Shown here: positions 42,503 to 52,584 of the stretch, piece by piece
Numbering within the stretch: position 1 is the first letter of the stretch
Layout of the letters: each line of letters begins with the position of its first letter
Assembly (NCBI GenBank): GCA_019639135.1
Contig: JAHBSL010000018.1
Span: 49,549-113,548 of the forward strand
Direction: 5' to 3'
DNA from: Acidobacteriota bacterium
GTDB lineage: Bacteria; Acidobacteriota; Blastocatellia; Pyrinomonadales; Pyrinomonadaceae
DNA length: 64,000 nt
Notes under the pieces: model-generated
What the model was told of the DNA's origin: nothing
Database searches by the model: none
The model's input: the letters and a program-made list of their open reading frames with translations, nothing else
Program-made: the position numbers and the translations under genes

Positions 42503-43150
42503 ATGAGAAAACGCGAACGGGAAAACGTGATCGGCAAACTTGAAGGCCCTGTTGACGGAGAGCACGGGCGACCCTTGTGCGTGAGACCCTACCGGTCGGA
42601 CGAGAAAATGCTCGACGAGATCGCCAAGGAAACGGGCGAGAGACGGTCCGCGCTCGTCAGGCGGATGATCCGTTTCGCCTTGTCCGACCGGCACGAGCGT
42701 TTCGGTGCGAACCGGTGCCGGGACAGGTTGGATCTGCTGATCGATCAGGGTCGCCGACGCGTCGCGGATTCCGAGCGCCTCGACGAGATCGTCGAACGGG
42801 TCGCCCGGCTTGAGGATCGGCACGGGGCCATCTCGCGCGAGACGTCGATATTCTTGAGCGAACTCTACTCTTTATCCAGCCTGTCGGTGACGGTGATGAA
42901 CATCCTCCTCACCAAGCTGATGGAGATGACGGCCCCGCCGGGGACGAGCCACGAAAAGATCGTCCTTGTCGCCGACGGGACGATGGCGAACCTTATCGCC
43001 AAATCCATCGCCGATTTCGAGAAATGCCTGGTCCATCACGGTATCGAAGCAGAGTGGGAGGATTCGGACGGTTTGTATCTCGCGACCAGGATAAAAGGGC
43101 TCGGCTCGGACCGTTCCGCAAAACCTAAACCCGGCACCAATTCGAAATGA
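42503..43150 (+). CDS. Relaxosome accessory protein (RHH)
   Basis: A ~215-residue protein. The N-terminal part contains an RHH segment: CVRPYRSDEKMLDEIAKETG and ERRSALVRRMIRFAL. A predicted coiled coil (RLDEIVERVARLEDRHGAIS) follows, then a helical hydrophobic part (LSSLSVTVMNILLTKLMEM). Its stop overlaps the relaxase ATG (ATGA). Proteins of this layout bind oriT and help the relaxase nick. An upstream in-frame GTG at 42476 is an alternative start. Confidence 0.7.
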   Translation: MRKRERENVIGKLEGPVDGEHGRPLCVRPYRSDEKMLDEIAKETGERRSALVRRMIRFALSDRHERFGANRCRDRLDLLIDQGRRRVADSERLDEIVERVARLEDRHGAISRETSIFLSELYSLSSLSVTVMNILLTKLMEMTAPPGTSHEKIVLVADGTMANLIAKSIADFEKCLVHHGIEAEWEDSDGLYLATRIKGLGSDRSAKPKPGTNSK

Positions 43151-45579
43151 GGATCGTCGCGAGCGTGCAGTCGAAGAGGGGAAGCTCCCGCGGGCTGGTG
43201 CATTACATCGCCCACAGCAAACTGGACCCGGAACGCGAACCGCCTAATTCGCGCGAGCTCTTCAACGCGTTCGCCGACCAACTGTCCGTCAAAAGCGCCA
43301 ACAATTCCCTCAAGATCGGTGTCGCGAAGGGCCGACCCACCAACGACGAGCTTCACCATCTCGTCTTGTCGTTTCGCGACGTCGATTACCGACGGTTAGG
43401 GGCGAACGAAGCACGGCGCCGAAAAGCGGTAAAACAGATCGTCCGCGCAGCCATGAAAAGCCTCGAAGGGCACGCAAATGCGGATCGATTGCTGTGGACG
43501 GCCGCGATGCACCGGAACACCGCCAATCCACACGTGCACATCGCCTTACAAAAGCAATATTTCACGAAGGAATGCGAGAGACAGGCTTTGAGCCGGATCC
43601 CGCGCGAAGCGCTCCCGCACTACGTACGCCGCGATACCGGAAAATCTCTTGTCCTCGGCTACCTGATCGAAGCCGCGGGCGAGAAGATGGACACGATCAT
43701 CTTGCGCGAAAGTTCTCGACGTCACGCCGAGAAGATTATTGATCGCAGTGACGCTGCCGATGATCGTTCAAGGCCCGGCCAGAGCATGAATACGAAAGAG
43801 AAAATCGGCGGACGTTTCGCATTCGAACGAAATGTTTTGCGCGACGCGATCCTCGCCGAGTACGAGATCCGCCGGATCGACTCCCGCATCGACCGTCTGC
43901 TCGAACATGGCGACCGGATGCGGTTCACCGTCAGCGATCCGGTGAGGGGCGGAAAGATGAGGGTTTCGCTTCGGGAAATGCAACCGGGAAGTGCGGACAC
44001 GGAACCCGATCAGCGGGCAGCCCCTTCGGTCCAGATAAAGGCGATCCTGCGCAAGATGCTGGCGAAGGAGGACGCCTCGAGAATCCGAATCCAAACCGAC
44101 TCCGCTCGTGTTCTCAAGCAGGCTGATCGAATCCGCTCCGAGTACCGTAAGACGGGCCGCAAACTTCCTCCGCCGTCACTCACGAAAGAGCAGCTCGATT
44201 TGCTCCAGGAACGATGCCTTGAAGGCGTAGATATGCGCAGGTTCTCATACCTCGAAAGGGTGAGAAACGAGCTCGAAAAAGCGGGCGAGATCGCACCGAG
44301 AAGTAAGTACGATCTGAGGTCGATTATTGCCGAAAAAACTATCGCCGAACTTAGGGCTCACGCTCACGAAAAGGAGCACGCGGAGTTGAGAGCGAAAGGC
44401 TACTATCGACGCACCGATGTCGGAGGTGATCGCGCCGTGTCGATGGCGGAACTCGATCGCGACGAAAAGGAACGCCAGGCCTCGGGCGAATCATTTTTTG
44501 CGAAGCTTAAATACATGTTCGTGCGTCAGTCGAACGAATCCCCGGTTCGAACGGGAAAACGCGAATCGGAGGAGCCTCGACACCAAATTCTAGCCAAGCT
44601 GGGCGAGGAACTCGCCAACATTCAGCGGGGGAGAAAACTGGAACTCTGCAAGGCGAAAACGCTCGAGAAAATCCTCAAGGGAATTCCGGAAGATCGTCCT
44701 GCGGAAGGGCACTATTCCCCGCTGCAACTCGCGGAGGTGGAAGTGCTATCGCTTCGACTCGGACAGAGAGCCGAGTACGAGAGTAGCTGGCAGAGTCAAC
44801 GGCTCCTGATCGAAGCGGCAGACATGGCCTGCCCAGCGTACCGCAGGCTGGCCAAGTCGGGCCCGACCGCGGACTTCGGCGCGCATAAGCTCCAAACGAT
44901 TGCGGGGCGGGCCCTTGCGCGGGAGATTCTAGCGAAAGCCGAGGTAGATAAGGCCTCGGAGGATTTGAAGATCTTCCGCGATTCGTACCGGTTCCTGAAA
45001 CATCCGGTTACCGATCCCGAGTCCGGAGCGATCACGTATTTGTGTCTCCACGATGTGGACTTGCCCCAGAGCGCCTCCCTGCTCGATCGCACGATGCACG
45101 AGTTGTTAGAAGACCGCGAACGCCGAACGCTCCGCCGAGCGGTCGAATTCCAGGCCAAGGAACGGGAGAAAACGTTTAAGGACGATCTCGCCCGCGCGAA
45201 GGAGATCGCGAAGTCCGCGACGCGGGACGCCTCCGAATTCAAAAGCTATTCGATCCTGGGTTTGTTCGCCGAACCGTCTCACCGCCCGATCTTCACTTCC
45301 GGCGAGATCGCGATGCTGGAGCTGCGGATCGCGAACACCCGCAACGCGAGCGAGGCGAGTCACCTGCAAGCGGTTGTCGAATCCGCGAGCGAGACACCGC
45401 TCCGGTCACTCACCGATCTACTTCGAGATTTCGAGGGCAGCAGGCCGGTCGTTGCAGAAGATAAGAAGATGGAGCCAAAGGTGCACGACGACGCTGGTTT
45501 ACGGGGACGCGAGCGAGTTCCCGAAACGAGGAGCGTTCACGACCGAACTCCACGGACTTTCCCCGAGCACGGTCGCTGA
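43147..45579 (+). CDS. Conjugative relaxase (MobA/VirD2-like)
   Basis: An 810-residue relaxase. The candidate catalytic Tyr lies in RGLVHYIAHSKLD near the N-terminus. ELHHLVLSFRDVDYRRLG is motif II-like. The metal-binding three-His motif is LLWTAAMHRNTANPHVHIAL. The long C-terminal part is charged and helical with no helicase motifs. It should nick oriT, stay bound to the 5' end and pilot the strand to VirD4. It is translationally coupled to the accessory gene. The C-terminus is rich in Arg/Glu and may carry the secretion signal. Confidence 0.9.
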   Translation: MRIVASVQSKRGSSRGLVHYIAHSKLDPEREPPNSRELFNAFADQLSVKSANNSLKIGVAKGRPTNDELHHLVLSFRDVDYRRLGANEARRRKAVKQIVRAAMKSLEGHANADRLLWTAAMHRNTANPHVHIALQKQYFTKECERQALSRIPREALPHYVRRDTGKSLVLGYLIEAAGEKMDTIILRESSRRHAEKIIDRSDAADDRSRPGQSMNTKEKIGGRFAFERNVLRDAILAEYEIRRIDSRIDRLLEHGDRMRFTVSDPVRGGKMRVSLREMQPGSADTEPDQRAAPSVQIKAILRKMLAKEDASRIRIQTDSARVLKQADRIRSEYRKTGRKLPPPSLTKEQLDLLQERCLEGVDMRRFSYLERVRNELEKAGEIAPRSKYDLRSIIAEKTIAELRAHAHEKEHAELRAKGYYRRTDVGGDRAVSMAELDRDEKERQASGESFFAKLKYMFVRQSNESPVRTGKRESEEPRHQILAKLGEELANIQRGRKLELCKAKTLEKILKGIPEDRPAEGHYSPLQLAEVEVLSLRLGQRAEYESSWQSQRLLIEAADMACPAYRRLAKSGPTADFGAHKLQTIAGRALAREILAKAEVDKASEDLKIFRDSYRFLKHPVTDPESGAITYLCLHDVDLPQSASLLDRTMHELLEDRERRTLRRAVEFQAKEREKTFKDDLARAKEIAKSATRDASEFKSYSILGLFAEPSHRPIFTSGEIAMLELRIANTRNASEASHLQAVVESASETPLRSLTDLLRDFEGSRPVVAEDKKMEPKVHDDAGLRGRERVPETRSVHDRTPRTFPEHGR

Positions 45580-45670
45580 ATCATCTTGGCTTCTCACAAG
45601 AAATGGGCACGCGACTTGCTCAGGTGCCTCATTGCAGCGAATTGGGAGATCGTCCCTTAACAACGGTGTG

Positions 45671-48004
45671 ATGAATTCGGATTTAAGCAATCAGGTCATA
45701 GCCCGGCTCGTCGACGCGGACGATCGATCGCTCCCGCGGCGGTCGCTCGACCTCGGGAACATTCTCACACCGGAACTCGGTTTGCTTTCGCCCCGACGGA
45801 GCGAGATCGCACCAAAAGGCGCCGGCCGCGATGCCGCACTGATCGCCTACTCCGAGCGTCTCCGGCACAGCTACAAAAGGAACGAAGGCGGGATCAGGGA
45901 AGGTATGTTGAAACTCGCCGACGCCTACAATAACGGACAGACGGTCGCGGTCTCGTGCTTCTGTCGTGCCGGTGACGCATGTCACGCCGATGTCGTGAAG
46001 ATGGCGATCGAGAAGGTCGGGGGAGCGATGAAAGCTCGCGAAGTCGTTGCGGAAAATCCGGCCCGTGCGCTTGACGAACATAAGCCTTCCACATACGGGA
46101 ACCCTCGGACCCAGCGAGCGATAAACGAGATTCTCTCCTTCAGCCGATCGGAGATGTTGCTCGCGACGTTGGAGGACACCGAGGGCCGCAACAGAAGCGA
46201 GCACGCCTCTTATCTCAACGGACATTCGCAGTTCGTCAGGGACGCCTATGAACGCGGCAGCGTGGTACGCGATGGCGCCTTGATATCGCCGAAGGATGTC
46301 GCAGCTGTTGCGCCGCCGCTCACCGTGGCGACCAGTGAGTACGCCGTCAAAAGGCTCTCGACGATCGTGGGGGAGGAACGAGCCAAGAAACTCGCGCCGC
46401 GGATTGTCGAACATGGGAACGCGATCGCCGGTAGGTCCGCCGACCGCGATACGGCCATCAAGGTCTTCAAGTGGATGTATGAGGCCCTGGAAGGCAGAAA
46501 TCGATTCCTGCCCTCCGGTGAAGGAATGCCCGAACATGAGTCGAAAGAGGAAAAATTCGAAAGGACCTTGACGGAAATATCCCGGGCCGCAGAGGAAATG
46601 TCCCGGCTCGAACCGTCCGATAAGCTGCTACCGATGGATCACCAGAACCAGCATGCGACCGTTCATCACGATCAGTTCGCGCCAGGTGAATCCAACGATA
46701 GCGATATCGAGCACGACCTTCTGGAAGCGACGGAATCTGTCGCCGCTCTGCAGGAGTTCGATCGTTTTGAATTGGCGGATCCGACTCTTTCCCGCTTGTC
46801 ATCCGCGATGTCCGCTGAAGAGCTGAACCGATGGACCGAAGTTCGCTTGCCGGTCATCGATGAAGAACTCGAAAGCGGCGCGCCGGTGGAGTCGATCTTG
46901 AAGATCTACCAGAACGGCGTTTACCACGCCGCGAAAGAAGGGCCGGCGGAGAAACAGTCAGCGATCGACGATCTCAAGTTCGCGTCCGCGTACGTCCGCC
47001 ACCAACTGAAACAACCAGAGACCAGGATGCGGCACTACAATCCGCGCTACCGCGAGTACGCGGCGATGCTCGAGGGCGCGACGTCGCGGTCGGAGGTGAT
47101 CGACGCGGCCTCGACGATTCGATTGGAGAACGCCCGGATCGGATTCCAGTGGGAAAAGCTGTCCGAAGCTGAGAAAGCCAAAACCGACCGACCGCTAACC
47201 GCAAAGGAAATGCAGTTCCTCTTCTCCGAAGCGTCCCCGCGCCACTACACATCGGAGATGAACGCCACGAAGCTCTCCTACCTGGCCGTCGGGCACGAGG
47301 CCAGAGCGAAAACCGGTGCTTTGATGCGCGCGGAAATCGCGCCGAGCCCGGAAGCCGTGCAACTGATCGACAGTCTCGAATCTAGAGTTAGAAGGCGAGA
47401 TTTCAAAGATTCACTGGCCGCCACGAGGCATTTTCTCGCAAGTTTGAATACTTCGAACGACGAGCTGCGTTATAAAAATGAATTCGACCACAAAGAGCTG
47501 TATCAAAGGCTCCCCGCCGCCGAGAGAGATTTTGTATATCAAAGAGCCGTCCAGCAAAAGCAGTCGCTAGAGTCGAAGCTCGCTCCCCGCGAGAAAGGTG
47601 ATGGAGTAAGGGTCAGTGACTCGACCCTCGCAACAGGAGAGCTATACACTGCGCTGAAGAACGCTGATCTAGCGGCCTTGCGGAGCGCCCTTAAGGACAA
47701 CGTCGTCGAGTTAGTCGGGCATAATCCCGATGTGACGACGGTTCAACTCGCGGAGCGAACCAGCCTTGTATTCGGTGCTGCCTTGGCGAAGATCGGCTTC
47801 TCCGATGTTGAGGTGAAGTGTGAGATTGACGCGATCAACAGGGAAATGGGCGAGGGCGTGGTGAACGGTTTGAAATCGATTAACGTAAATCAGCACCGCA
47901 GGGATGTTAACCAGCACATGAACTCCAGAAACTCTTCGGGAGACACTGGGTCGCGCGGGGGTGCGACGCAGGAGAGGTTTTCAGACCGGTTCTTAACCCG
48001 TTGA
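45671..48004 (+). CDS. Large relaxase-partner protein of unknown function
   Basis: A 777-residue protein starting NSDLSNQVIARLVDADDRSL. Residues ~40-125 contain VSCFCRAGDACHADVVKMAI, reminiscent of small CxC...CH domains (DUF4326/DUF488-like). The rest is helical and charged, with no membrane segment. An upstream open frame to 45374 lies inside the relaxase gene and is ignored. The gene follows the relaxase with a 91-base gap and probably shares its transcript. It may be a substrate of the secretion system or a second processing factor; function unknown. Confidence 0.7.
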   Translation: MNSDLSNQVIARLVDADDRSLPRRSLDLGNILTPELGLLSPRRSEIAPKGAGRDAALIAYSERLRHSYKRNEGGIREGMLKLADAYNNGQTVAVSCFCRAGDACHADVVKMAIEKVGGAMKAREVVAENPARALDEHKPSTYGNPRTQRAINEILSFSRSEMLLATLEDTEGRNRSEHASYLNGHSQFVRDAYERGSVVRDGALISPKDVAAVAPPLTVATSEYAVKRLSTIVGEERAKKLAPRIVEHGNAIAGRSADRDTAIKVFKWMYEALEGRNRFLPSGEGMPEHESKEEKFERTLTEISRAAEEMSRLEPSDKLLPMDHQNQHATVHHDQFAPGESNDSDIEHDLLEATESVAALQEFDRFELADPTLSRLSSAMSAEELNRWTEVRLPVIDEELESGAPVESILKIYQNGVYHAAKEGPAEKQSAIDDLKFASAYVRHQLKQPETRMRHYNPRYREYAAMLEGATSRSEVIDAASTIRLENARIGFQWEKLSEAEKAKTDRPLTAKEMQFLFSEASPRHYTSEMNATKLSYLAVGHEARAKTGALMRAEIAPSPEAVQLIDSLESRVRRRDFKDSLAATRHFLASLNTSNDELRYKNEFDHKELYQRLPAAERDFVYQRAVQQKQSLESKLAPREKGDGVRVSDSTLATGELYTALKNADLAALRSALKDNVVELVGHNPDVTTVQLAERTSLVFGAALAKIGFSDVEVKCEIDAINREMGEGVVNGLKSINVNQHRRDVNQHMNSRNSSGDTGSRGGATQERFSDRFLTR

Positions 48005-48160
48005 GAGATACACGCACGGCGAGGACGCTTAAACAGATGGCCCGGAGAGCGGCGGACGGGTTCGCCTTATGCGGCGCCTAACTGATACGAGTGTAACTCC
48101 CCTTGATGCCCCGTAAACGACCCCGGACTCATTCTGAGGAATCTCGTTGCTTCGAGGCGA

Positions 48161-48682
48161 TCAATTCCTTACCTTCTTGTTTCGAGAGTCCGGCTGTTCG
48201 ATCAGCCCCAGGGCAGCCAATTCGTTGGATGTCGGATCGGAGGTAATCTCTCTAACATGCTCCAGCCGGAGAGCACCTCCCTTCCATCGCCGCTGCGAGC
48301 CCGGCGTAACGACCAGGAACCACGACGACGCCTCGTCGCGCCTATAACCTAAGGGGATCGCCCAAAGGGTGAAACGGTGGTGGCTCTGCCGCGAATAAAG
48401 GTAAAAGTAATTGCGGTGAGCGATAGCGCGATTGGCGTTCGAATAACTGCGACCCTCTTTCGGGTTCCACACCACACCCTCCATTTCGCTCAGGTCTTTG
48501 GGGAATCCGCCGCGCTTCCTGTTGAACGAGAGGAGGTCGCGCATGATGACCTCGGCTGCGTCCACAGGCAGGTCAGCGGCACGCTGCCGCTCGGCCACCC
48601 ACAAGCTGTGGACGTACACCCCGACGACGAGCAGCAGAGCCAGCGGAAGGAGGACGAGCGATATCTTTAAGCTGTTCAGCAT
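48161..48682 (-). CDS. Membrane-anchored protein of unknown function
   Basis: A 173-residue protein with an N-terminal membrane helix (LVLLPLALLLVVGVYVHSLW), then a periplasmic-looking domain with aromatic residues (AIAHRNYFYLYSRQSHHRFT) and a C-terminal polar tail. Pattern FNRKRGGFPKDLSEMEG recalls pseudopilin-like proteins, but no cleavage motif is visible. It is last in the leftward virB/virD4 operon, 17 bases after virD4. Confidence 0.6.
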   Translation of the reverse strand: MLNSLKISLVLLPLALLLVVGVYVHSLWVAERQRAADLPVDAAEVIMRDLLSFNRKRGGFPKDLSEMEGVVWNPKEGRSYSNANRAIAHRNYFYLYSRQSHHRFTLWAIPLGYRRDEASSWFLVVTPGSQRRWKGGALRLEHVREITSDPTSNELAALGLIEQPDSRNKKVRN

Positions 48683-48699
48683 ATATCTCCGTACCTTCT

Positions 48700-50706
48700 C
48701 TAGAGCGTGTGATAGCGTTGTTCGTACCTGCTCGACAGCCGAAGGAGCAGATCGCCGGTCAGGTCGTCGAGGGCGTCGGCGTATGGGTGATCGAAAGAGC
48801 CTTCCACTTCAGGCGGGCTTTCTGATTTGACGGCGCCTACTGTTAACGGTTTGAGCAGCCCCATCAACCTCTCGTCCGTGTAGACCCGATCGACCTCCCT
48901 CGAAACGAGATCGGAAACGTCTTGCCGTACGGACTTCACCCCGACACTTTCCTGCGAAGGCGGGGAAAGGGAGAACGCGGGATCGATATCCCCCAGATGC
49001 AGTTCCCGCGGCGATCCTTTTCGCCTTGCGGCGAAGGATCCCGGCAGCACGGCCAGCGGAGGATACGCGCCCCTGATCGGCGGTGCGGTGTCGCTGATGA
49101 TAAGCACTTCCGAATGGGCGGCTATCTGCCGGATCTCCGACGGCATCATCAGAGAACGCTTCTGCTCGGCGTATCTCGTGTTGTCCGATCTTTTGCCCGG
49201 GAAATCCTGAAAGGTCTTCGAGAAGATCGTCGTCTCACCAAGCTGCTTCGAGGCGTACTCCGCCGTCACGTCGTCGAGGCCGGGCAGAAATATCTTAGTC
49301 ATTACGGTACCCAGGATCGCGTTCGCGCGCTCCCGTCCGTACTGGTCGTACATCTGCGGCAAGTCCTGATATCCGAGGCCGAGGCCGACTCCGCGCCCGC
49401 GCCCGATACCGGAGATGCGTTTCACCTCCGCTACGTTGAGCTGATACGCCTCGTCTATGAGGACGAAACACGGGAACTCGGGCTCGTTGAGACCGTCGAG
49501 TCGCATCTCCATCACCGCCTGCCCGAGGAACGTCGCGATGAACTCCTTATATATATCCGCCGCCCCCTCGGAGACGACCAGGTAAACGGCTGTCCCGGGG
49601 CTACGAAGATCGGAAAAATCCACTTCTCTGCAGCCGGCATTTTTTTCCTCCGCGGTTCGCGGCATGGTCACCTTTCGCGCGGGCGCAAGAGTGAACGGCC
49701 GGAGCTTGTTGTACAGGCCGATGAGGATCGACCCGCGTGTTTGGATCGGTGCTTGCCGGAAAGCGAGGTACGCCTGCTTCGCATATATGCTCGGTGAGTT
49801 CTCCATCGCCTCCGCGAACGAGTCCTTCTCCTGCTCCCCGACCGACAACAGAAAATCGGCCGCGAACGCGGGGATCGCCTTCTCCCGGTACACTTCAGAA
49901 ATGTGTAGGAGAATCGCAGTGAGTGCAATCTGTTCCGCATCGCCCCAGAACGGATCCGCGTTCGTCTTGCGGCGGCTTTCGATCCCGATCATCATCCCGG
50001 CGACCTGGCAAGCGAAGGCGGGATCGTTCCGGCACTTCGGGATGAAATTCCACCGATCGCTCTTCGACGGGTCGTTTAGGTCGAGGCGGAAAACCGTATT
50101 CGCGGCGCCCGCCGTTTGTGCGAAAAGTTCGCCTTTCGGGTCGTAAACGAGGCACGAAGACCGGCCGAGGATCGCCCGGATCATTGCGATGAAGAACGTT
50201 TTCGATTTTCCGGAGCCGGTCGGCCCGAACATCACGAAATGCCGGAGCCACTGTGCCGGGGGCAGAAACACATCGCGGCCGCCGAACGCTTTCGCGATCG
50301 GCAAGGCGTTCGCGGGGGTCGGCAACCCTCGGATCCGGTTCATCAAGCCGCAACGGATGAGGTCGGCAGCCTTGGCCCACCGAGCCGATCCGTGAGCCGT
50401 GCTCATCCGCCTGATGCGATAATTCGACAGAAGCGAATAGGCGTCAACGCACCCGCCGCCGACGCAGCAAAGTGCCATCGCCCAGAAAATGAGGTTGACC
50501 AGACCCGGTTCCGAGAAAAGCCATCCGGCGAAGAGGCTTAGGACCGCACCGATCACCCCAAGCATGATGAAGAAGGCTCCCTTGCCGATGTCGGCCGCCC
50601 AGTGCCAGAACGCATTGTACGAAGGCAGGTACTGCTCGTTCGCCTTGCGTGGGATCCCGTACGCCGCATCCAACCTTTCTATCCGCTCGCGGGAAAACAT
50701 AATCAT
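48700..50706 (-). CDS. virD4: Type IV coupling protein VirD4/TraG
   Basis: A 668-residue coupling ATPase. Two or three N-terminal membrane helices (AFFIMLGVIGAVLSLFAGWL, LIFWAMALCCVGGGCVDAY) are followed by Walker A FVMFGPTGSGKSKTFFIAMI and the VirD4 signature LVYDPKGELFAQTAG. Walker B is PCFVLIDEAYQLNVAEVKR, and GLGLGYQDLPQMYDQYG contains the conserved Gln. It links the relaxase-DNA complex to the secretion channel. The ATG is one base beyond the previous stop (TAG-A-ATG), so translation is coupled. Confidence 0.93.
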   Translation of the reverse strand: MIMFSRERIERLDAAYGIPRKANEQYLPSYNAFWHWAADIGKGAFFIMLGVIGAVLSLFAGWLFSEPGLVNLIFWAMALCCVGGGCVDAYSLLSNYRIRRMSTAHGSARWAKAADLIRCGLMNRIRGLPTPANALPIAKAFGGRDVFLPPAQWLRHFVMFGPTGSGKSKTFFIAMIRAILGRSSCLVYDPKGELFAQTAGAANTVFRLDLNDPSKSDRWNFIPKCRNDPAFACQVAGMMIGIESRRKTNADPFWGDAEQIALTAILLHISEVYREKAIPAFAADFLLSVGEQEKDSFAEAMENSPSIYAKQAYLAFRQAPIQTRGSILIGLYNKLRPFTLAPARKVTMPRTAEEKNAGCREVDFSDLRSPGTAVYLVVSEGAADIYKEFIATFLGQAVMEMRLDGLNEPEFPCFVLIDEAYQLNVAEVKRISGIGRGRGVGLGLGYQDLPQMYDQYGRERANAILGTVMTKIFLPGLDDVTAEYASKQLGETTIFSKTFQDFPGKRSDNTRYAEQKRSLMMPSEIRQIAAHSEVLIISDTAPPIRGAYPPLAVLPGSFAARRKGSPRELHLGDIDPAFSLSPPSQESVGVKSVRQDVSDLVSREVDRVYTDERLMGLLKPLTVGAVKSESPPEVEGSFDHPYADALDDLTGDLLLRLSSRYEQRYHTL

Positions 50707-50707
50707 T

Positions 50708-51496
50708 CTACCGGCGTTGCCCTGTCGCTCTGAGCACGTCGCTTTGCTCGCGAAGTTCGCGCATCGCGGTTTCGTTCAGCGGCAACGCGTCCCCTCGCCA
50801 CCGCCTGATCTTCCAGCCCGCGGCGCTCAACTGTTCATTGCTGCTGAACGGAACCGGTGTTTGCGCGGTGCTGGATGCCTCGAAATAAATCACGGAGTTC
50901 GCCTCGCTGACGGGAAGGGGAAACTTGAGCAGGATTGCGGGACCGAAACTCGGCGCTTTTGGCAGTGTCAGAATCTCGAACGAAAGTGGAGCAGCGCGGT
51001 AACTGAATCGCAGTTCGCTCAGGCTTGAACGAAACGAACCATCCTCGAATTCGATTCCGGGCGGAAAAAGTTTCCTTGCCATCATCTCGCTGATCAGTTC
51101 GACGTAGGAGACGTTGGCTTTTCCGGTGGCCCCGTGCCTCGCAAACACCGCGAGGGAGACCGCCATCCCTACCGCCCCAGCCTCTCTGAGCCTGAGAGCC
51201 GTCTCGTAGGCGGTACCGGAAAGCGGTTCCCGGTGGGAGATCGGGCTTCCGGTGTCCGCATCCGGATTTTCCGATCCACCGTTTTCAACGAAGCGGAGCT
51301 GAGCGTGCTCCAGTCTGGACGGAGCGGTCAGCCTCACCGCGACGTAGATACCCGCCGTGAGTAGGATAAAAACAAACGCGCCCGACCGCGACGGGTCGAT
51401 GAGCGAGCGCAATCGCGCAAATCTGCTCGGAGTAGGCTTCTCGCTCTTCACCGATTCGGATCGGGAATTTGCCTGTCCATTCTTCTCTTTCATCAT
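50708..51496 (-). CDS. Secretion-associated membrane protein, unknown
   Basis: A 262-residue protein with a basic cytoplasmic N-terminus, one membrane helix (GAFVFILLTAGIYVAVRL, ~residue 45) and a periplasmic part with no recognised fold. It sits between the AAA ATPase and virD4 in the leftward operon. Starts MMKEKNG at 51496, 2 bases after the ATPase stop. Could be a system-specific channel component; function unknown. Confidence 0.6.
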   Translation of the reverse strand: MMKEKNGQANSRSESVKSEKPTPSRFARLRSLIDPSRSGAFVFILLTAGIYVAVRLTAPSRLEHAQLRFVENGGSENPDADTGSPISHREPLSGTAYETALRLREAGAVGMAVSLAVFARHGATGKANVSYVELISEMMARKLFPPGIEFEDGSFRSSLSELRFSYRAAPLSFEILTLPKAPSFGPAILLKFPLPVSEANSVIYFEASSTAQTPVPFSSNEQLSAAGWKIRRWRGDALPLNETAMRELREQSDVLRATGQRR

Positions 51497-51498
51497 CG

Positions 51499-52584
51499 TT
51501 AACCCGCCCCAACCAACTGCGGCCATCGCCGCGCCCACGACTCGTCCCGTTCCGCAAGCCAGGCATCCACCACCGGATCGAAGGCGTTCGTCATCGCCAG
51601 CAAATAGTCCAGCTGCAAACCGAGCAGCTCGCGCGCCTCGCCGGTTTTCACGAAGTAGCAGAAAAATCGGCTGAGCGACCGCTCGTCGAGGCTCTCGACG
51701 GAATTCCTCACAAACGCACCGGCGACATCTATCGATTCCCGGATGCTCGGGTGATCCTCCATCCCCGCGATCCCCCGCACCGCGTCGAGCAGCTTCACCG
51801 ACAAAGCGAGCTGAGCGGACGTGGCCTTTGGGGTCCGCGCCCGAAGGATCTCGAGCTCCTTTTCGACGGTCGGGTTCGCGAACCGGCTGTAAATGTGCCG
51901 CGATATGAAAGGGCCGCTCAGTTTGTGGCGCAGATCGTTCGAGGTCGTGATCACGATCGGCCGGGATGCCCAGTCGCTAACCCCGATGCAGCCACCCTCA
52001 TATCGAGGGACGTATATGAGTCCGCGTTCGAGCGGCATCAAAAGCGAATCCTCGATGCTCGCACCGAACTTGTCGCTCTCATCGAGCAGGAGCACGGGCG
52101 GAGCCGTCCGCGGTTTCGCATCGGCCGCTTTCGCGGCCAGATCGTACGCCAGACCGACCTCGCCGAGGATGAGGAACTGCCTCTGCCATTTCATCCGGCG
52201 CGCGTTTTCCATCGCGTTCGTTTTCTCGCTTGCCGGAAGCCCCTTGGCAAGCAGTACAACCTCACGCATCCATGCCTCCTGCTCTTCGCGGTCCCAGTCG
52301 TAAAGGATCTCCTCCTGCCGGAGCCCGTCGCGCCCCGCGACCACGCAGATCGTGAGGTTGCACGCCGCGGCGAGAGCCTCCGGGAACGCCGTCTTGCCGC
52401 TCCCGCGCGTCCCGGATATCAGCCATGCACGGCCCGACTTCAGGCTCTCGCAAAAATCCCCGAACACTTCCTCCGCTGGAACATAACCGGTGCCGCAGAG
52501 GAGACTGTACAGGTCGCGCTCACCCCCGTCCGTCAAAAGAACGCGCGGGTCGATCTGCGGGCGGTCCGGATCGTGCGGGATCAT
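51499..52584 (-). CDS. MoxR-like AAA+ ATPase inside the virB operon
   Basis: A 361-residue AAA ATPase. Walker A is AWLISGTRGSGKTAFPEALA, Walker B PVLLLDESDKFGASIEDSLL, sensor 1 IVITTSNDLRHKLSGPFISR with the following Arg finger-like SRHIYSRF. This is the MoxR/chaperone style, not the VirB11/GspE secretion ATPase, which would show Asp- and His-boxes. It occupies a position where virB11 would be expected. Its ATG overlaps the virB10 stop. It may remodel the channel or substrate; a true VirB11 is not seen in the window. Confidence 0.75.
   Translation of the reverse strand: MIPHDPDRPQIDPRVLLTDGGERDLYSLLCGTGYVPAEEVFGDFCESLKSGRAWLISGTRGSGKTAFPEALAAACNLTICVVAGRDGLRQEEILYDWDREEQEAWMREVVLLAKGLPASEKTNAMENARRMKWQRQFLILGEVGLAYDLAAKAADAKPRTAPPVLLLDESDKFGASIEDSLLMPLERGLIYVPRYEGGCIGVSDWASRPIVITTSNDLRHKLSGPFISRHIYSRFANPTVEKELEILRARTPKATSAQLALSVKLLDAVRGIAGMEDHPSIRESIDVAGAFVRNSVESLDERSLSRFFCYFVKTGEARELLGLQLDYLLAMTNAFDPVVDAWLAERDESWARRWPQLVGAG

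Noticed and set aside
43494..47252. Antisense and out-of-frame long ORFs within the relaxase and its partner
   Set aside because: High-GC sequence creates long shadow frames; the forward frames carry the relaxase motifs and coherent protein sequence.
51499..52584. VirB11 ATPase
   Set aside because: Motifs are those of MoxR-like AAA+ proteins; the secretion-ATPase Asp and His boxes are not visible.
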